From: Isochrysis galbana
Lineage: Eukaryota > Haptophyta > Isochrysidales > Isochrysidaceae
Direction of reading: 5' to 3'
Assembly: GCA_018136815.1 (NCBI GenBank)
Contig: CM030939.1
Coordinates: forward strand, 2,550,808 to 2,614,807
DNA length: 64,000 nt
Program-made: the position numbers and the translations under genes
Shown here: one piece after another, positions 39,403 through 50,317 of the stretch
Layout of the letters: each line of letters begins with the position of its first letter
Position numbering within the stretch: position 1 is the stretch's first letter
Notes under the pieces: model-generated
What the model saw: only the letters and a program-made list of their open reading frames with translations
What the model was told of the DNA's origin: nothing
Database searches by the model: none

Positions 39403-41146
39403 TCGTTGTTCTCCTGGGAGGTGGATGGGTGGATGGGGTGGAGATGTGTGGTGGAGGTGTGTGAGGAGAGGGAGGGAGAGCCGACCGCTGCCCGCGTCCG
39501 TCGGCAGTGTAAGTGGGAGCGCACTCAGAACGTCTCTAATTTTAACAGAATACCCCGAGTCTGGTACTCTATTTCAGTGTTGGGCGCCTAGTAATTTGTA
39601 AGACAGCTTATTTGCTTAGTAAGATCTTACAAAAAATTTGCTCGTAAGACACCCGCAACTCTCTTATTTACGTCGCACCGCCGCCTTAGTAAGTCAGGGC
39701 GCCAAGTGTCTTACTTACGGCGACGGAGTAAGATCTTATAAGACACTAGTACGACACATTTGAAAGACACTCCACACTCCGCCTCCGCCACTCCGCCCTC
39801 CGCCCTCCCCCCTCTCTTGCGCGCGGGCGCGCCTCCGCGCGTCCCTCTGCGCGTCCCTTTTGCGCCCCCCCCTCGCTCGCCGCCCCTGCGCGCGCGCCCC
39901 CGCGCTTTCGAGTTCCGAGTTTTGATTTTGGCGAGTTTCGACTTTCGAGGCTCGAGGCTAGAGGCACGCGGTTTTGAACGCTGAACGAGACTGAACGGAC
40001 CGACCGACGGACCGACCGATAATAAAACATCTGAGCGTTAGTACCACTATTCCCACAAGCCCGGTACTATCACGACACCCCTCAGCGCACCTGCCCGTAC
40101 GCCTTGACGTGTGTTGACACTATAGAAACATACGCATATATATGCATATGCACCCCTTCGAATCTCCCCCGGGGTCCAGGGTTCTTGTTTTACCGTTGAA
40201 TACACCGTTCTTACACTTGTTTTAGCACCCCCGCTCAGGGGGTGTTCAGTACGTCCTAACAACTCCGACAAAAAGCTGTTCAAACGTACTAACACCCCCG
40301 CGCATGGCGCCGCAGGTGCCGGCGCTCGGCGTGCGCGCGCAAGCAAGGCGCCGCAGGCCCTGTGCGACGGACACGCACCGCGAAAGCGCGGCGCCAGACG
40401 AAAGCGACTCAAAAGGCGGGGGCCAAGACCCACCGGGGGCACGGTAAGTAATACACAGAAAGCGTTTACGTTTGTCTGACACAGGAACACCCAACAACAG
40501 GTCTGCCCCAGCCCGCCCCTTGCGCTTGGCCCGACAGTGCACGCGCCCCCCCCCCCCCCATACCAAAGACAAAGGAATGAAGGGGGTAGTGTAAAGGGAG
40601 TGAGTGTTCTGGGGTATAGTCGATGGCGTGAGCCGGTACCGTGAGTGCGCGGTCCTTTACAGCTAGCGGCCGTAGCCTGAATCTTCAGATTTCTTTTAGA
40701 TACAGCTGTATCTACCGTATCTGCTGGGAGAAAGGTGCGGGACTTCTACCGTCCCCGCTCTGACACTTGTGACTTCCAATAACCCCCCCTCCTCCGCGCC
40801 AAAAGGCGCGGGACTTCGACCGTCCCCATTGTGACTGCCCCCCCCCCCCTACACTTCACTGGGCTTTTCACAGACGCCTCCTGTGAAAAGGTCACACAGC
40901 TTGTGAAAAGATTGGGCCCCCTGGCGGTATGATTATTCTCGACCCCCTTCCCCCCGCCGCTGAGTCCCCCCCCCCTGCCGCCGAGTCCCCCCCCCCCTCC
41001 CCGCCGAGCTCCCCCAACCCCTCGCCTCCCCCCTCCCCTCCCCAGCCGCCGAGCCGTCCCCCATCCGCCCAGCGCCCCCGCCCCTCTATCCGCCCCAGCC
41101 CCCTCCTTCGCCTCGTTCTCCCTGACGAGAGAGGAAGGTCAAAGGC
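39403..41146. repeat. Intergenic: LINE tail, hairpin, short repeated motif
   Basis: 39403-40060 has no supported gene. A LINE-like tail (GAATCTTCAGATTTC) ends near 40697. The motif GGGACTTCNACCGTCC occurs near 40741, 40810 and 59813. A perfect hairpin, CTTTTCACAG / CTGTGAAAAG (40864-40873 and 40881-40890, 7-base loop), is followed by a third partial arm TTGTGAAAAG. C-rich tracts at 40960-41090 precede the LRR gene start. Confidence 0.6.
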
Positions 41147-42504
41147 ATGACACCCCGCCGCCATCGTCGTAGCTCGTGACGACCGACACGTTGGCGGTGG
41201 CGTTGCCAGACTCAAACCAGCTGTCCGGCAGACCGGTTGTCTCGCAGCGTGCGAGGTGGAACGCGGACGCGTCTTGGAGTCCGCCCCGCTCGTCCATCCG
41301 GATCCTTCTTGGAGGAAGGCCTTCCACGGGATCCCGAGGACGCCAGTCGTCTCGCCCGCGGGATCGCCTCCATGAGCTCCCTCCGAGACATCGTCCTCAA
41401 GGGGATCTGCCGCGCATCCGAGGCGCCGCTCTGCCGCGCCATGCTCGCGTGCCCGCGACTCGTCTCCGTGAATCTCCCCCGATGGCGCATCATCGACGAG
41501 AACACCGTGTGGATCACTGGCGTCCAGATCGACCAGCACGAATCCGAACTCGTGGCCCATCTCCTCCGAAACGGGAGCCAGCCACTCTGGCTCGTCCGTA
41601 TAATGCACACCGAGCTTGGAGACCGCGGCGCGCAACTCCTCTGCGAAGCCCTCGCCACAAGGAACGGGCCCACCTCCATCGATCTCAGCGGAAACAGCAT
41701 CACGTGCCTCCGCCCGCTCAGCGCCCTCGCACTCAAAGACAACCTCGATGAGCTCCTCCTGCGGGACAATGACGTCGGGGACAAAGAGCTCGCCCTCTTC
41801 GCAACCGAGGCCGTCGTCCCGGGGAAATGGGACGCCCTTGGCCTCCTCCTGATGGGGGGGAATCCGGTCAGCGATTCGGGAGTCAAAAGACTCGAGGCGC
41901 GTCTCTGCGAGGGGGCCTTCCCTTCCTGCCGCTTGATGCAGGTCGGACCACGCCGCGGAGTCCAGATGGACACCGTCACCAACCGATGGGCGCGACCCGA
42001 CTTCGCCGCCAACCACCTGCACCGCGTCAAGCACCTCGACCTCCTTGAGGTTGATAGCGCAAAGGTCATGCCACGGATCGCGAGTCGTCTCGCCTGCCCC
42101 TCGCGCACCCCAACTACTCGCTGCGCTCGCTGCGCTTGAGTTGTGCAGACGGCGATGTCCTACGCACGCTCGCCAAAGCCGCGCTCCCATGCCTCTCGCG
42201 CATCGAGTGGAGTACCTTCAGTGTATCCTCCAACCGCTCCACCGTGTGTCTGTCTGATGCGGATCTCGATGACGAGGCCTTGGACATGGTCTGTCGCGTG
42301 CTTGAGGCAAGAGCGTGTCGGAGGACCCATACGCTCATCCTCGACCGCAACTGGATCGGACCGGTGGGCGTGCAGCGCTTGTGCAAGCTCGCGCGGAGCT
42401 TTCGGTTGTCGTCGGTAAACCTCTCGTGCAACCCTATTGGCGCGGAGAGTCAGCCTCTACTCTCACAGCTGAGGAAGCTCAAGGTGCAGGTCACCCTGCT
42501 GTGA
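41147..42504 (+). CDS. Leucine-rich-repeat (RNI-like) protein, probably three exons
   Basis: The inferred exons are 41147-41168, 41232-42086 and 42149-42504, with introns of 63 and 62 bp (GT-AG), giving 410 residues. LRR units are clear: LGDRGAQLLCEAL, SIDLSGNSITCL, LDELLLRDNDVGDKELALF, HTLILDRNWIGPVGVQRL and SSVNLSCNPIGAES. The second junction is uncertain. The frame changes between about 42060 and 42110. The excised piece would also read as LRR (SLRSLRLSCAD) in the downstream frame, so a one-base frameshift is a real alternative. If so, the gene is either damaged or affected by an assembly error. No other domain is seen; a protein-binding role is inferred. Confidence 0.65.
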
Positions 42505-42882
42505 TCACAATGCAATTGAGTGTATGTGTGTGGGGGGGGGGAGGGGGGTCGGAGAGGGGGGTCGAATACTCTAGTAAATATAACATGTATATATGCGGGG
42601 GGTAATTTTCCCCCGTGTTCGGGTGGTGCACTGGGACTTTTGATGGCCCGCACCTTGAAGAGGCCGTATCTCCCATGTAGGATGGCAAGAGAGGAGGGGA
42701 GCGGCGCGCGCTCCATGACCCTAGCGTTTCAACGATAGTTAGATGTAGCACTTGCAAAAGGGCAGTCGGGCTTACACGCGTCCAAGGCAAGCTCAAAGTA
42801 GAATAAATAGGCATATGTATGGATTTAGCTAGAGCAATATGCGTTGGCTTTTTGACTTGCACTTCCATGGCTCCGCACCACA
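42505..42882. other. Short intergenic gap between convergent genes
   Basis: 3' flanks of two converging genes. A G-rich run lies at 42531-42548. I see nothing else. Confidence 0.5.
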
Positions 42883-43614
42883 TCACTTCACGTCTAGCTT
42901 TTCTCCGACCAGTTTTTTCGCGTAGTCGACGTCCTTCTGGAGTTTGGCCACATCTGCCTCACTTTTCATTGGACCGCGATTCTTTAGCCCAGGAGCCTCA
43001 GAAGACACGGCGCCGGAAGCAAACATCCAACCAGCCTTCCTCCGTATGAACTTCGTCCGCTCATAGGTCACCACCGGTGCAGCGCCCATCGGAGCCTTTG
43101 GCTGAAGGGTGAACGAGTTTTCCATGTAAACTTCCTTGTCAGACTCTCCTGGCTCCACCTCACCAACGCCCAGCTTCGAGGCGCTGAAGTCGAAGTTGTC
43201 GAACATCGAGGTCTTCGACAACTTCTTAGCCCATTTCACCTGGTCCTTCATGAAGTCGCCATTCGTCTTGTCGGTAGAGTTGATGATGTAGATGGGTAGA
43301 CGGTAGGCGAAGGCCGTCCAGCGGGCTCGAAGTGCCTCCTCGGGCGTCTCGGTCATCTTGTCACCAGTGTGATATGGCCGGCAGCATGCAGCGTACGTCT
43401 CTCCCGAGCCGCAGGCGCAGTCAGCCTCTCCCGGCTTCTTCGGCAGCCTGTTGCCGAATTCCCGCACAACCTCTTCGAGCGTCTTTGGTGCTGGCTTTGG
43501 GGCGCCGAATCCAGCCATCGCGATGTTGAGCATGCGCGTGTGAGCCAGCCCTGGCACGATGCCTGGCGGCGCCGTCCACGCCAGCCAGAGCGCGGTCCAC
43601 GTGCAGAGCAGCAT
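42883..43614 (-). CDS. SEC-C (YchJ-like) protein with signal-type leader, probably plastid
   Basis: A single exon of 243 residues. The leader LLCTWTALWLAWTAPPGIVPG looks like a signal peptide. It is followed near residue 34 by MAGFGAPKP, reminiscent of the Ala/Phe cleavage site of secondary red plastids. Residues 64-80 (CACGSGETYAACCRPYH) are the zinc-binding SEC-C motif with the YchJ pattern, followed by TPEEALRARWTAFAYRL and an NTF2-like fold (YERTKFIRRKAGWMFASGAV). YchJ proteins have no firm biochemical role; the metal-binding motif suggests Zn. Plastid targeting is inferred from the leader. Confidence 0.82.
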   Translation of the reverse strand: MLLCTWTALWLAWTAPPGIVPGLAHTRMLNIAMAGFGAPKPAPKTLEEVVREFGNRLPKKPGEADCACGSGETYAACCRPYHTGDKMTETPEEALRARWTAFAYRLPIYIINSTDKTNGDFMKDQVKWAKKLSKTSMFDNFDFSASKLGVGEVEPGESDKEVYMENSFTLQPKAPMGAAPVVTYERTKFIRRKAGWMFASGAVSSEAPGLKNRGPMKSEADVAKLQKDVDYAKKLVGEKLDVK

Positions 43615-44813
43615 CGCGCCACCCGACCTCCTGCTGGACGGGAGAGAAGTACAAAATAAATTGCTCTACTCTAGAGGCTTAGCTGCTCATCCAACAACGT
43701 TTTTTATTAAGAAGCGCCCGCGCCGAATAGCAACTCCCCACTTGGCCGTGCAGCTCGCGCGAGCGCACGCGCGGCACGTAACAGTTTGTGGGTGCATGGG
43801 AGCACAGTACACACTACCAGCGGTGTGGTGTTAACCCGCTGATGGTACCAACATTTGCAGATTGAGGTGTTAACGCATGTGCATCATGTGCCACACCTAC
43901 ACCTAGCCAGTTAACGCAAAGTGGGTCAACACCGGGTAAACGTGAACCCATACGCCCTGCCACCCACCATGGTGAGCCCTTGGTTTGGAGGAAGAACGAG
44001 GGAGTTGGGCGGCAGAGCATGGCTCTGGTTTTGGCTGTCTGCAGGGAATCGGACTTTGCTTGTTCTTGTTATTCCCTGCTTGGTTGGGTGGCTGCTTGGG
44101 AGGCGAGGGTGGCGGCGCCATCTCGACGTCGTTGTCAGGCGGTGCTGAGGCCTGCGAGCGCTTTGGCTCCGGGGGCTTGGGGCGGCCCCGTTTGGGCGTC
44201 GTGACGGCGGAGGACTGGGAGGTGGGAGCGGTCGTCGGCGCGCGCTCCATCGCTAAGACTATAACGTCAGTTTTGAGGAAGGGCGTTGTCAAACGTGAAG
44301 TAGAGGATACCGGTCTAGTAGTAGGTGTTAGCCCTGAATCTCCAGATGTTTTAGTCTTTCCAAAATGCGGCTGTCGAATGCTCAGACTAGGGAGGGAGGG
44401 AGAATTAGGGAGGGAGAATTAGGGAGGGAGGGAGAGTTAGTTAGGCGGGGAGATTTCTGGAGGGAGATATATATTTACTACTAGATTTAGGCGGGGAGAT
44501 TTCGGGAGGGAGATTTCGGGACGGAGGGATCCGTGCAGAATTATCTCAAAACTCATGGCGACTTATGTGCGCCCTTGAATGACACTCGGCTGAGGGCTCG
44601 CAGCTGCCTCCCTCCCCGAAGTTGCGGAGGCGGAGCCTTCCGAGGTGCCAAATGAAGGCGAACGACCTGGAGGGAGGTGGGCACGAGGACCCCATTGACC
44701 AAGTACCAAGTAGGTTGAATTAAGCTACGACTATGCAAAGAAAATAAAAGTACACTTGATGGCCCACTTTCGACGGGACGCGACCTTCTCCACTAAGCCA
44801 TGAGTATCATAAG
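43615..44813. repeat. Intergenic: mobile-element debris, AT-hook-like ORF piece, GGGA repeats
   Basis: A minus-strand open frame from an ATG near 44250 to 43903 begins with a Pro/Lys-rich stretch containing KRGRPKP (AT-hook-like). It resembles the N-termini of retroelement gag/ORF1 proteins, but I cannot assign it. A LINE-like tail on the plus strand ends CTGAATCTCCAGATGTTTT near 44346. Repeats of GGGAGGGAGA(ATTAG) fill about 44385-44525. No cellular gene is supported. Confidence 0.5.
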
Positions 44814-47800
44814 TCATAAGGACTCGAGCACAATCCCAACCTGACTTTCGATGAGGGCACGCACGTAGCTGTTAGTTGGGGCTGCTTGTTCTCCAAGCGC
44901 AGCCACCACTGCAGCCGCCGAATGCCACGATAACGGAGCCACAGGCCTCCAGTGAGCAATGCGCTCCTTGATAGCAAAGAGCATCACGCTGGCACATGCA
45001 GCTCGTCCGCGGGCCTCCTCCGCGGCTGCACATTCCGCGACGTGTGTTGTGTCGCTGACGCTTTCGGGTTGGATGCACATCGCTGCGGCGGCGCCGCTAG
45101 CCCACCTATTAGAGAGGGCGTAGACCGCAGACGAGTAATTTGGGGCGCGCCCCGTCGTGCTCTTTGCTGCATTCGCTGCACTTGCTTCAGGCGATACTAG
45201 GTGGCGCAACAGCAAAGGCAAGAGAGACGACACGGTGTTTTGAACATCGGTGCCGCCAACCGTACTGCGTTTGCGATCAACAGCTTGATACGAGGAGGGA
45301 GAGAAGCGAATCAACATGAGCGCCGCATGGAGCCGAGTCAACGGCAGTCGCCCCGAGTGGAAGCGTGAAGTTGCGGAGCCTGGAGTACGAAGTTCGCCCC
45401 CCGCGGCTCGCCAAGACGAACTTGGGCTGCTGGGCATAACTGCGCCGTCGGCCCGTGAATCTGACATCCGATGAGAGGGTGGCCAAGCCAAACCCCGGCT
45501 ATCAGCGCCAGTGAACATCGAATAGAGCAGCCATCGCTGGCGAGAGCAGTGCTCTCGAAGCCGGTCCTCGAGACGGTCGGCGACTTCCGACGCCAATGCC
45601 ATGGCTTCCCTGGCGTCGTCTGCCGCATCGTCCAACACATCGTCGTGTGACGCAGAAGTAGAGCTGACTTTACCGTGTGAATGTGAGGTGTCCTCTCGCT
45701 GAGTGGACCTTCCAGTGCTCGCAGCCTCCAAGAGCTGCAGCGACGCGTACACCTCACCGTGCGCCAGTAAAGGCAGCAATGCTTGTTGTGGCGAAGTTAG
45801 CACGCGAACAGCTGCCGCTGCCGTGTGTCGGACGCGCCATTCCATCGCGTGCACATCCTCCAAGTCGAGTGAGAAGGCTTCATAGCTAGCGTGGAAGCCG
45901 CAGCCTTCGCGAGGTTTCGCTCCAGAAACCTGGGATAGAGGTGGGCGGCGCATGACGGCGCGACGCGCGGAATCAAGTTGGGAGACTACGCGGTCGGCAC
46001 GCGCAGTCGCAGTCTGTTCCCCCCGCCGTAGCTGCGGCACAGGTCGTAGTAGTGCGCAGACAGCCATGGAGAGAACACGATGTTTGAGGCAGGGCCCGAC
46101 GAGCTCAACGTGCGTCGACATCTCAAAAAGCAAAAGCTCTGCCGCCAGGCGCACACGAGGCGCCGATCGCCCTTCATTGCAGGCAAGTCGTTGTAGCAGC
46201 GGGATCGCGCCGTCTAGAGCGAGGGCGACCGAGGCTTCGCGGTAGCCACGAACGACTAGGGTCAGAGTAGATAACACTACTAGAGCGCATACGCGTATCT
46301 CTTGATTACTCGACTCCGAATCGGAGTGCGATGGATCTGATGGGATCCCGCCCATGTGGTGCTGTGACTCACATTGGGAAGTGAGTAGTTGCGTGCATCG
46401 AGGCAGTGCGTGGGAGTTTGAAATGGCAGCACATGCCGTTGGCGACCATGCTACAACTGCAAGAGCAACGAGGGCAGCTCCTTGCCTCGACCGGCATGGG
46501 GACCATAGGTCCGATGCTCCGCCATCGATGAGCGCTGAGAAGGTCCCTGGCTGCCAAGACTCAATGTTTGCTGCCATTTCGCGCATTTTGGTGCACATTT
46601 CTGCCATCTCCGCATCGGGCGCCCTCTTGCCGAGTGTTGAAAGCCCACTGCCATTGATCCCTGAAAGAGGCCCCTCCGATGGGGTCATAGGAGCGTCATT
46701 CGATGACGTTGAAATCGGTCGAGGCGCAACGGTGGTAGCCGAAGATCCCGGAGATGAATACTGCTGATCAGCTGCGCCTAGAGGTGTGGAGCTTGTACTC
46801 TGCGCATCCCCTTGAGAGCAACGGGTGCTGCCTGCATGAGCTGCTCGTGTCCCAATATCGCAGGAGCTCCTGCGGCCACCCAGGCATCGTGGCGACGAGC
46901 AGCCAGAGTCGCGCGAGCCTGATCGGCGGCTGAAAGAGCGAAGAGGCGCACTGCCGGCGAGTGGGCCACTAGAGTGCTGCGCCACCGGCGGCGGCGCAGT
47001 GGAGGCGGCAGCTGTAGCGCATGAGGAGCGCGATCGAGAGACAATGGTAGCGCCACCGGCTGATGCAGTCGAGGAAGACGTTCCACGTTCAACTCGTGGA
47101 GGGGTTGCGCCGCTAGGGCCAGCAACGAGAACTTCAGATAAGACAACGGCATCGGAGGGCGGGGGCGACGGGGGCGAGCGACTGCCGGTGGCCCTAGTAA
47201 CCACAAGCGCGGCGGCCAATAACATTGGCGGCAGCCAAGCCGAGCTCAAAGTGGCGGTGCGCACGCCCTGTTGCGAGAGAAGACCGTTGTGCACGAAATC
47301 GCCAACATGTTTTACCAGGTCCACCGTTGGATGGGCTCGAAGAATCGAGCAAAGTGCCCGTAAGAGCCCAGCATCCAAGAGCGAGACCCCCAGCGTTGAT
47401 GAACACAGCACCAGACGGTGGCAGAGTCGCAAGGCCTCGCGGCAAAGGCGCACAAAGGCTATAAAACATGCGTCGCCACAAGAGCCTTCACGAGACGTCC
47501 TTTGGGACACCAAGGGACTTCGACGCTCGAGTAGCGCCACAATGGCGGCAAAGAAGGCTGGATTCGCCATCGCCCACTCCACAAGGGCAAGATTCGACCC
47601 GCCAGCGAACAGACAAGTGAAAGCAGTCAGCACTTTATGGACCAAACGAAGGGCATCTCCATCCACAGCACAAGCAGAAAGCAGATCGCCGTTAGCATCG
47701 GCATTCGAAATCAAGTGGTCGGGCGGCTCCTCATTGCAGACTTGATTGCTGACGCTAGAACCGCACGGGTCGTGGCCATCCGTGGTCTCGCGACTGCAGG

Positions 47801-48653
47801 CAGGCTGAGAGCCTACTCTATTGTTAACAAAAGGCTGAACACTAGGGCCGCCCGGAGCCTCCCTACAGCAGCCACTCGAGCAGGCGGGTGCGGGCAGACC
47901 AATAAATTGCGCAAAATCGGTGTCGGATACAGTGAACCAGTGTGCGCCTGGCAAGTGTGGTGGGGCCCCACCGGACGGCGGCGTGCGCACGTGGGTGAGC
48001 AACAGGTTCAAAAGTACTTGGGGGGTGTTCCACTCACACAGCCTCACCCAAGTGGCTGACAGGCATGCAAGATTCGATAATGCGCGTACAGCCTCGCTTC
48101 CAATATCGGCCCGAAGATGTGCCAGGCGATTGAGCAGAGGGATCACCCTGCAATCAGATTCAAGGCAACGAGCACGGAGCGATGCTCCGCTCGCCAGGTT
48201 AGCCAATGCGGCGCTGCTCTCCAAAAGCAGCGAGGAGATGGCGTCGTTGCCGCCCGCGCACTCAGCCGGCCCCGGGTGGCGACGCGCGTCAGCCCTACGC
48301 TCATGGGTCAGCAGGGCAAGCTGGGCAGCCGCCTCGAGGGCGTCGGCCGCGCCGGCGCCAAAGACGGCTTGCTTGCTCTCAGGGAGGTATGCGAGGTTAG
48401 CGAGCAGGCGTGCAGCTTGTGCTTGCGTGCGCCAGGTGGACTCCTCTGGTGGTCCAGCTACCTCACGCGTCGCCCGCTGAAGCGCCTCCACCGCGAACGA
48501 GTGTACGCCCGCACCGACGAGGCGCGACTGGCAGCGAGGCTCCCTGGCGAGAGAGGCGAGCTCACCGAGCGCCGCCTGCCGCCCGTGCCCATCCATCCCG
48601 AGATAAACACTCTGCCACCACGAAGGGTCCTCCTGCGGCAGAGAAGGTGACAT
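44814..48653 (-). CDS. Large armadillo/HEAT-like repeat protein, 1279 residues
   Basis: A single intronless frame. The first ATG is at 48653 (SPSLPQEDPSWW follows) and the leader is CT-rich. The first about 500 residues contain armadillo-type helices, such as AQAARLLANLAYLPESKQAV, LLESSAALANLASGASLRAR, IGSEAVRALSNLACLS and VHKVLTAFTCLFAGGSNLAL. A disordered Ser-rich centre follows (about 510-690), with runs of SSTASAG and SRSSCATAA. More helical repeats then follow (LAVVAWSPTACAAISNS, RVRLAAELLLFEMSTHVEL). There is no signal or membrane segment. It is likely a large scaffold binding other proteins; cargo and location are unknown. Its length and lack of introns contrast with the multi-exon neighbours. 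Confidence 0.75.
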   Translation of the reverse strand: MSPSLPQEDPSWWQSVYLGMDGHGRQAALGELASLAREPRCQSRLVGAGVHSFAVEALQRATREVAGPPEESTWRTQAQAARLLANLAYLPESKQAVFGAGAADALEAAAQLALLTHERRADARRHPGPAECAGGNDAISSLLLESSAALANLASGASLRARCLESDCRVIPLLNRLAHLRADIGSEAVRALSNLACLSATWVRLCEWNTPQVLLNLLLTHVRTPPSGGAPPHLPGAHWFTVSDTDFAQFIGLPAPACSSGCCREAPGGPSVQPFVNNRVGSQPACSRETTDGHDPCGSSVSNQVCNEEPPDHLISNADANGDLLSACAVDGDALRLVHKVLTAFTCLFAGGSNLALVEWAMANPAFFAAIVALLERRSPLVSQRTSREGSCGDACFIAFVRLCREALRLCHRLVLCSSTLGVSLLDAGLLRALCSILRAHPTVDLVKHVGDFVHNGLLSQQGVRTATLSSAWLPPMLLAAALVVTRATGSRSPPSPPPSDAVVLSEVLVAGPSGATPPRVERGTSSSTASAGGATIVSRSRSSCATAAASTAPPPVAQHSSGPLAGSAPLRSFSRRSGSRDSGCSSPRCLGGRRSSCDIGTRAAHAGSTRCSQGDAQSTSSTPLGAADQQYSSPGSSATTVAPRPISTSSNDAPMTPSEGPLSGINGSGLSTLGKRAPDAEMAEMCTKMREMAANIESWQPGTFSALIDGGASDLWSPCRSRQGAALVALAVVAWSPTACAAISNSHALPRCTQLLTSQCESQHHMGGIPSDPSHSDSESSNQEIRVCALVVLSTLTLVVRGYREASVALALDGAIPLLQRLACNEGRSAPRVRLAAELLLFEMSTHVELVGPCLKHRVLSMAVCALLRPVPQLRRGEQTATARADRVVSQLDSARRAVMRRPPLSQVSGAKPREGCGFHASYEAFSLDLEDVHAMEWRVRHTAAAAVRVLTSPQQALLPLLAHGEVYASLQLLEAASTGRSTQREDTSHSHGKVSSTSASHDDVLDDAADDAREAMALASEVADRLEDRLREHCSRQRWLLYSMFTGADSRGLAWPPSHRMSDSRADGAVMPSSPSSSWRAAGGELRTPGSATSRFHSGRLPLTRLHAALMLIRFSPSSYQAVDRKRSTVGGTDVQNTVSSLLPLLLRHLVSPEASAANAAKSTTGRAPNYSSAVYALSNRWASGAAAAMCIQPESVSDTTHVAECAAAEEARGRAACASVMLFAIKERIAHWRPVAPLSWHSAAAVVAALGEQAAPTNSYVRALIESQVGIVLESL

Positions 48654-49533
48654 GTCGCGCCCCACGGCTCGCGAAGCCTCTTGCGGAGCGGTGGATGGTG
48701 GGGGTTGAAGGGGAGCAGGAGGGAGTGGGGTGGAGGGGCACAGAGACTGAGAGGGAGGGGAAAGCGCGCGAGGCAGCGAGCGGGATGGTCTGTCTGCCCC
48801 CCAACAAGAGAACTCATCCGTCGAAGGAAGGGAAAGACAGCTAAAATACGATAGAGTAAGAGTACTCTAGTACAAAAAAAGGGTTGGCCGCAGTCGGTCG
48901 ATCGGCGGCTTGGGACGCCCACCCCCCCACCCCCCCCCTCCCTCCCTCTTCCCCCCCCAGGGCTGTGAAGTGGGCCAATATTCAATATTGTATGGAGCAG
49001 CAAGTCACCATTTCCTACTCTAGTACCGTCAGCGTTTTATTGTTGTGTTAGTATTACCTTATTAATGCTGCGGGCGGACCGTAGCCTTTCGACGGCAACG
49101 GAGCCCCTACCCCCTACCCCGCGATGGGGGTGTGCGCGGTTGGCGCATGGCTCGTCCGGTGTATGTGGCTAGGAATGCTAGCTAACAAGATGTTATACGA
49201 CGCCATAAGTTCTAACGAGTACTCCACTTCAGAGCTGTAGAGCTATCTACTACTAGATGGAAACGTTAGACGTTAGAAGGATACTCTATACTCTAGAAAT
49301 CTTTACAAGCTAAAGTACTCCTACACTCCTACTGCACTGAGTCCTCACAGAAGATGAGAGAGACTCTCGATGGATTGTCGGTGTTCATTTGAAATCATTT
49401 TACAAATTTGATCTCTTGCTGTTCTCTGTAAACTACCGACTACTACGTTAGATATCTGAGGTTGTATTTATTCGAGTCTGCTTGTTGGTATCCATCACGT
49501 GCGTCATCGCGCCGCGCCGCGCCGGCGGAGCGC
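48654..49533. repeat. Divergent intergenic region with LTR-like repeat copy
   Basis: 49018-49216 is a copy of the LTR-like repeat (phrases TTTTATTGTT, GGGGGTGTGCGCGGTTGGCG, GTATGTGGCTAGGAATGC), ending TTCTAAC at 49210-49216. It is a probable solo fragment. 48910-48960 is C-rich. Leaders of the two divergent genes occupy the ends. Confidence 0.55.
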
Positions 49534-49776
49534 ATGGAGGAGCAGCACGAGGAGCTGCTGCTCAAGATTGGCGAGGCGTCGGCGAAGATTCAGGAAGGGT
49601 GGCGGACGCTCGCTCAGCTGCGAGACCTGCTCGGCCGGTGTGCAGACGACCCACTGGGCAATACGTCAGAAGACGGGAGCGATGCTAGAGTGCAGCAGAA
49701 GAACATTGATATGCCAGAGTGGCTGTCGTCAGCCGAGCGGGAGATTGCTTCCAAACCAGCGGGCTCGTCGCCGTAG
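49534..49776 (+). CDS. Short coiled-coil-like ORF, possibly first exon of a longer gene
   Basis: The ATG at 49534 opens 80 codons: EEQHEELLLKIGEASAKIQE, a WRTLAQLRDLLGRC segment, an acidic loop, then MPEWLSSAEREIASK. The composition is that of a real soluble helical protein. Downstream, 49817-49980 holds charged, helix-like readings in other frames (ARIERAYFEAQ, then REQETQGIARQLERRAREA), with possible AG acceptors at 49819 and 49896. The gene may therefore continue across one or two introns; I could not settle the donors. No family is recognised. Confidence 0.45.
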   Translation: MEEQHEELLLKIGEASAKIQEGWRTLAQLRDLLGRCADDPLGNTSEDGSDARVQQKNIDMPEWLSSAEREIASKPAGSSP

Positions 49777-50317
49777 GCGACGTCTGAGATGGAGTTTTCG
49801 TAGCCAGCGTTGCTAATTCAGGCGGCGCGTATCGAGCGTGCGTATTTCGAGGCGCAAGCAGGGACAAGGTGGCCCTTGATGGAGTAACGTTTGCAGGGTA
49901 CGCTGGTGGAGGGTAGGGAGCAGGAGACGCAGGGAATAGCAAGGCAGCTGGAGAGGAGAGCCCGGGAAGCGTAGAGGTCGAGGCTGCGACGGAGCTCAGA
50001 GGATGCTGTGGGGTCCGATAGGCAGCCGCGATGCAAGCTGCGCGCACTCACCCGCTGAGAGTGCAGCAAAACACACAGCACAAGGCGTTGGTTTGTGGAA
50101 ATGTGAGTTGTTGGCGCGCTGCTCGCACTTTTTGCAAGGATATTTCATGATTGCGCTCACGTTTACACAAGTCGACGATGACAAGGTGATAGTGTTCACA
50201 TCACACAATCCTATGTTGAGGTGCCATGTATGGCTGTGCTTGTGCAGCATGTGGAATGTGGAGATAGGGCCGAGTTAGGCCGCGGATTCCGGCTCCCCTC
50301 CGCCTCCGCTAGAGGTG

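Noticed and set aside
40892..42190. 432-codon minus-strand frame over the LRR gene
   Set aside because: The plus strand carries clear LRR motifs. The minus frame is a composition effect and continues into a Gly-rich translation of the C tracts.
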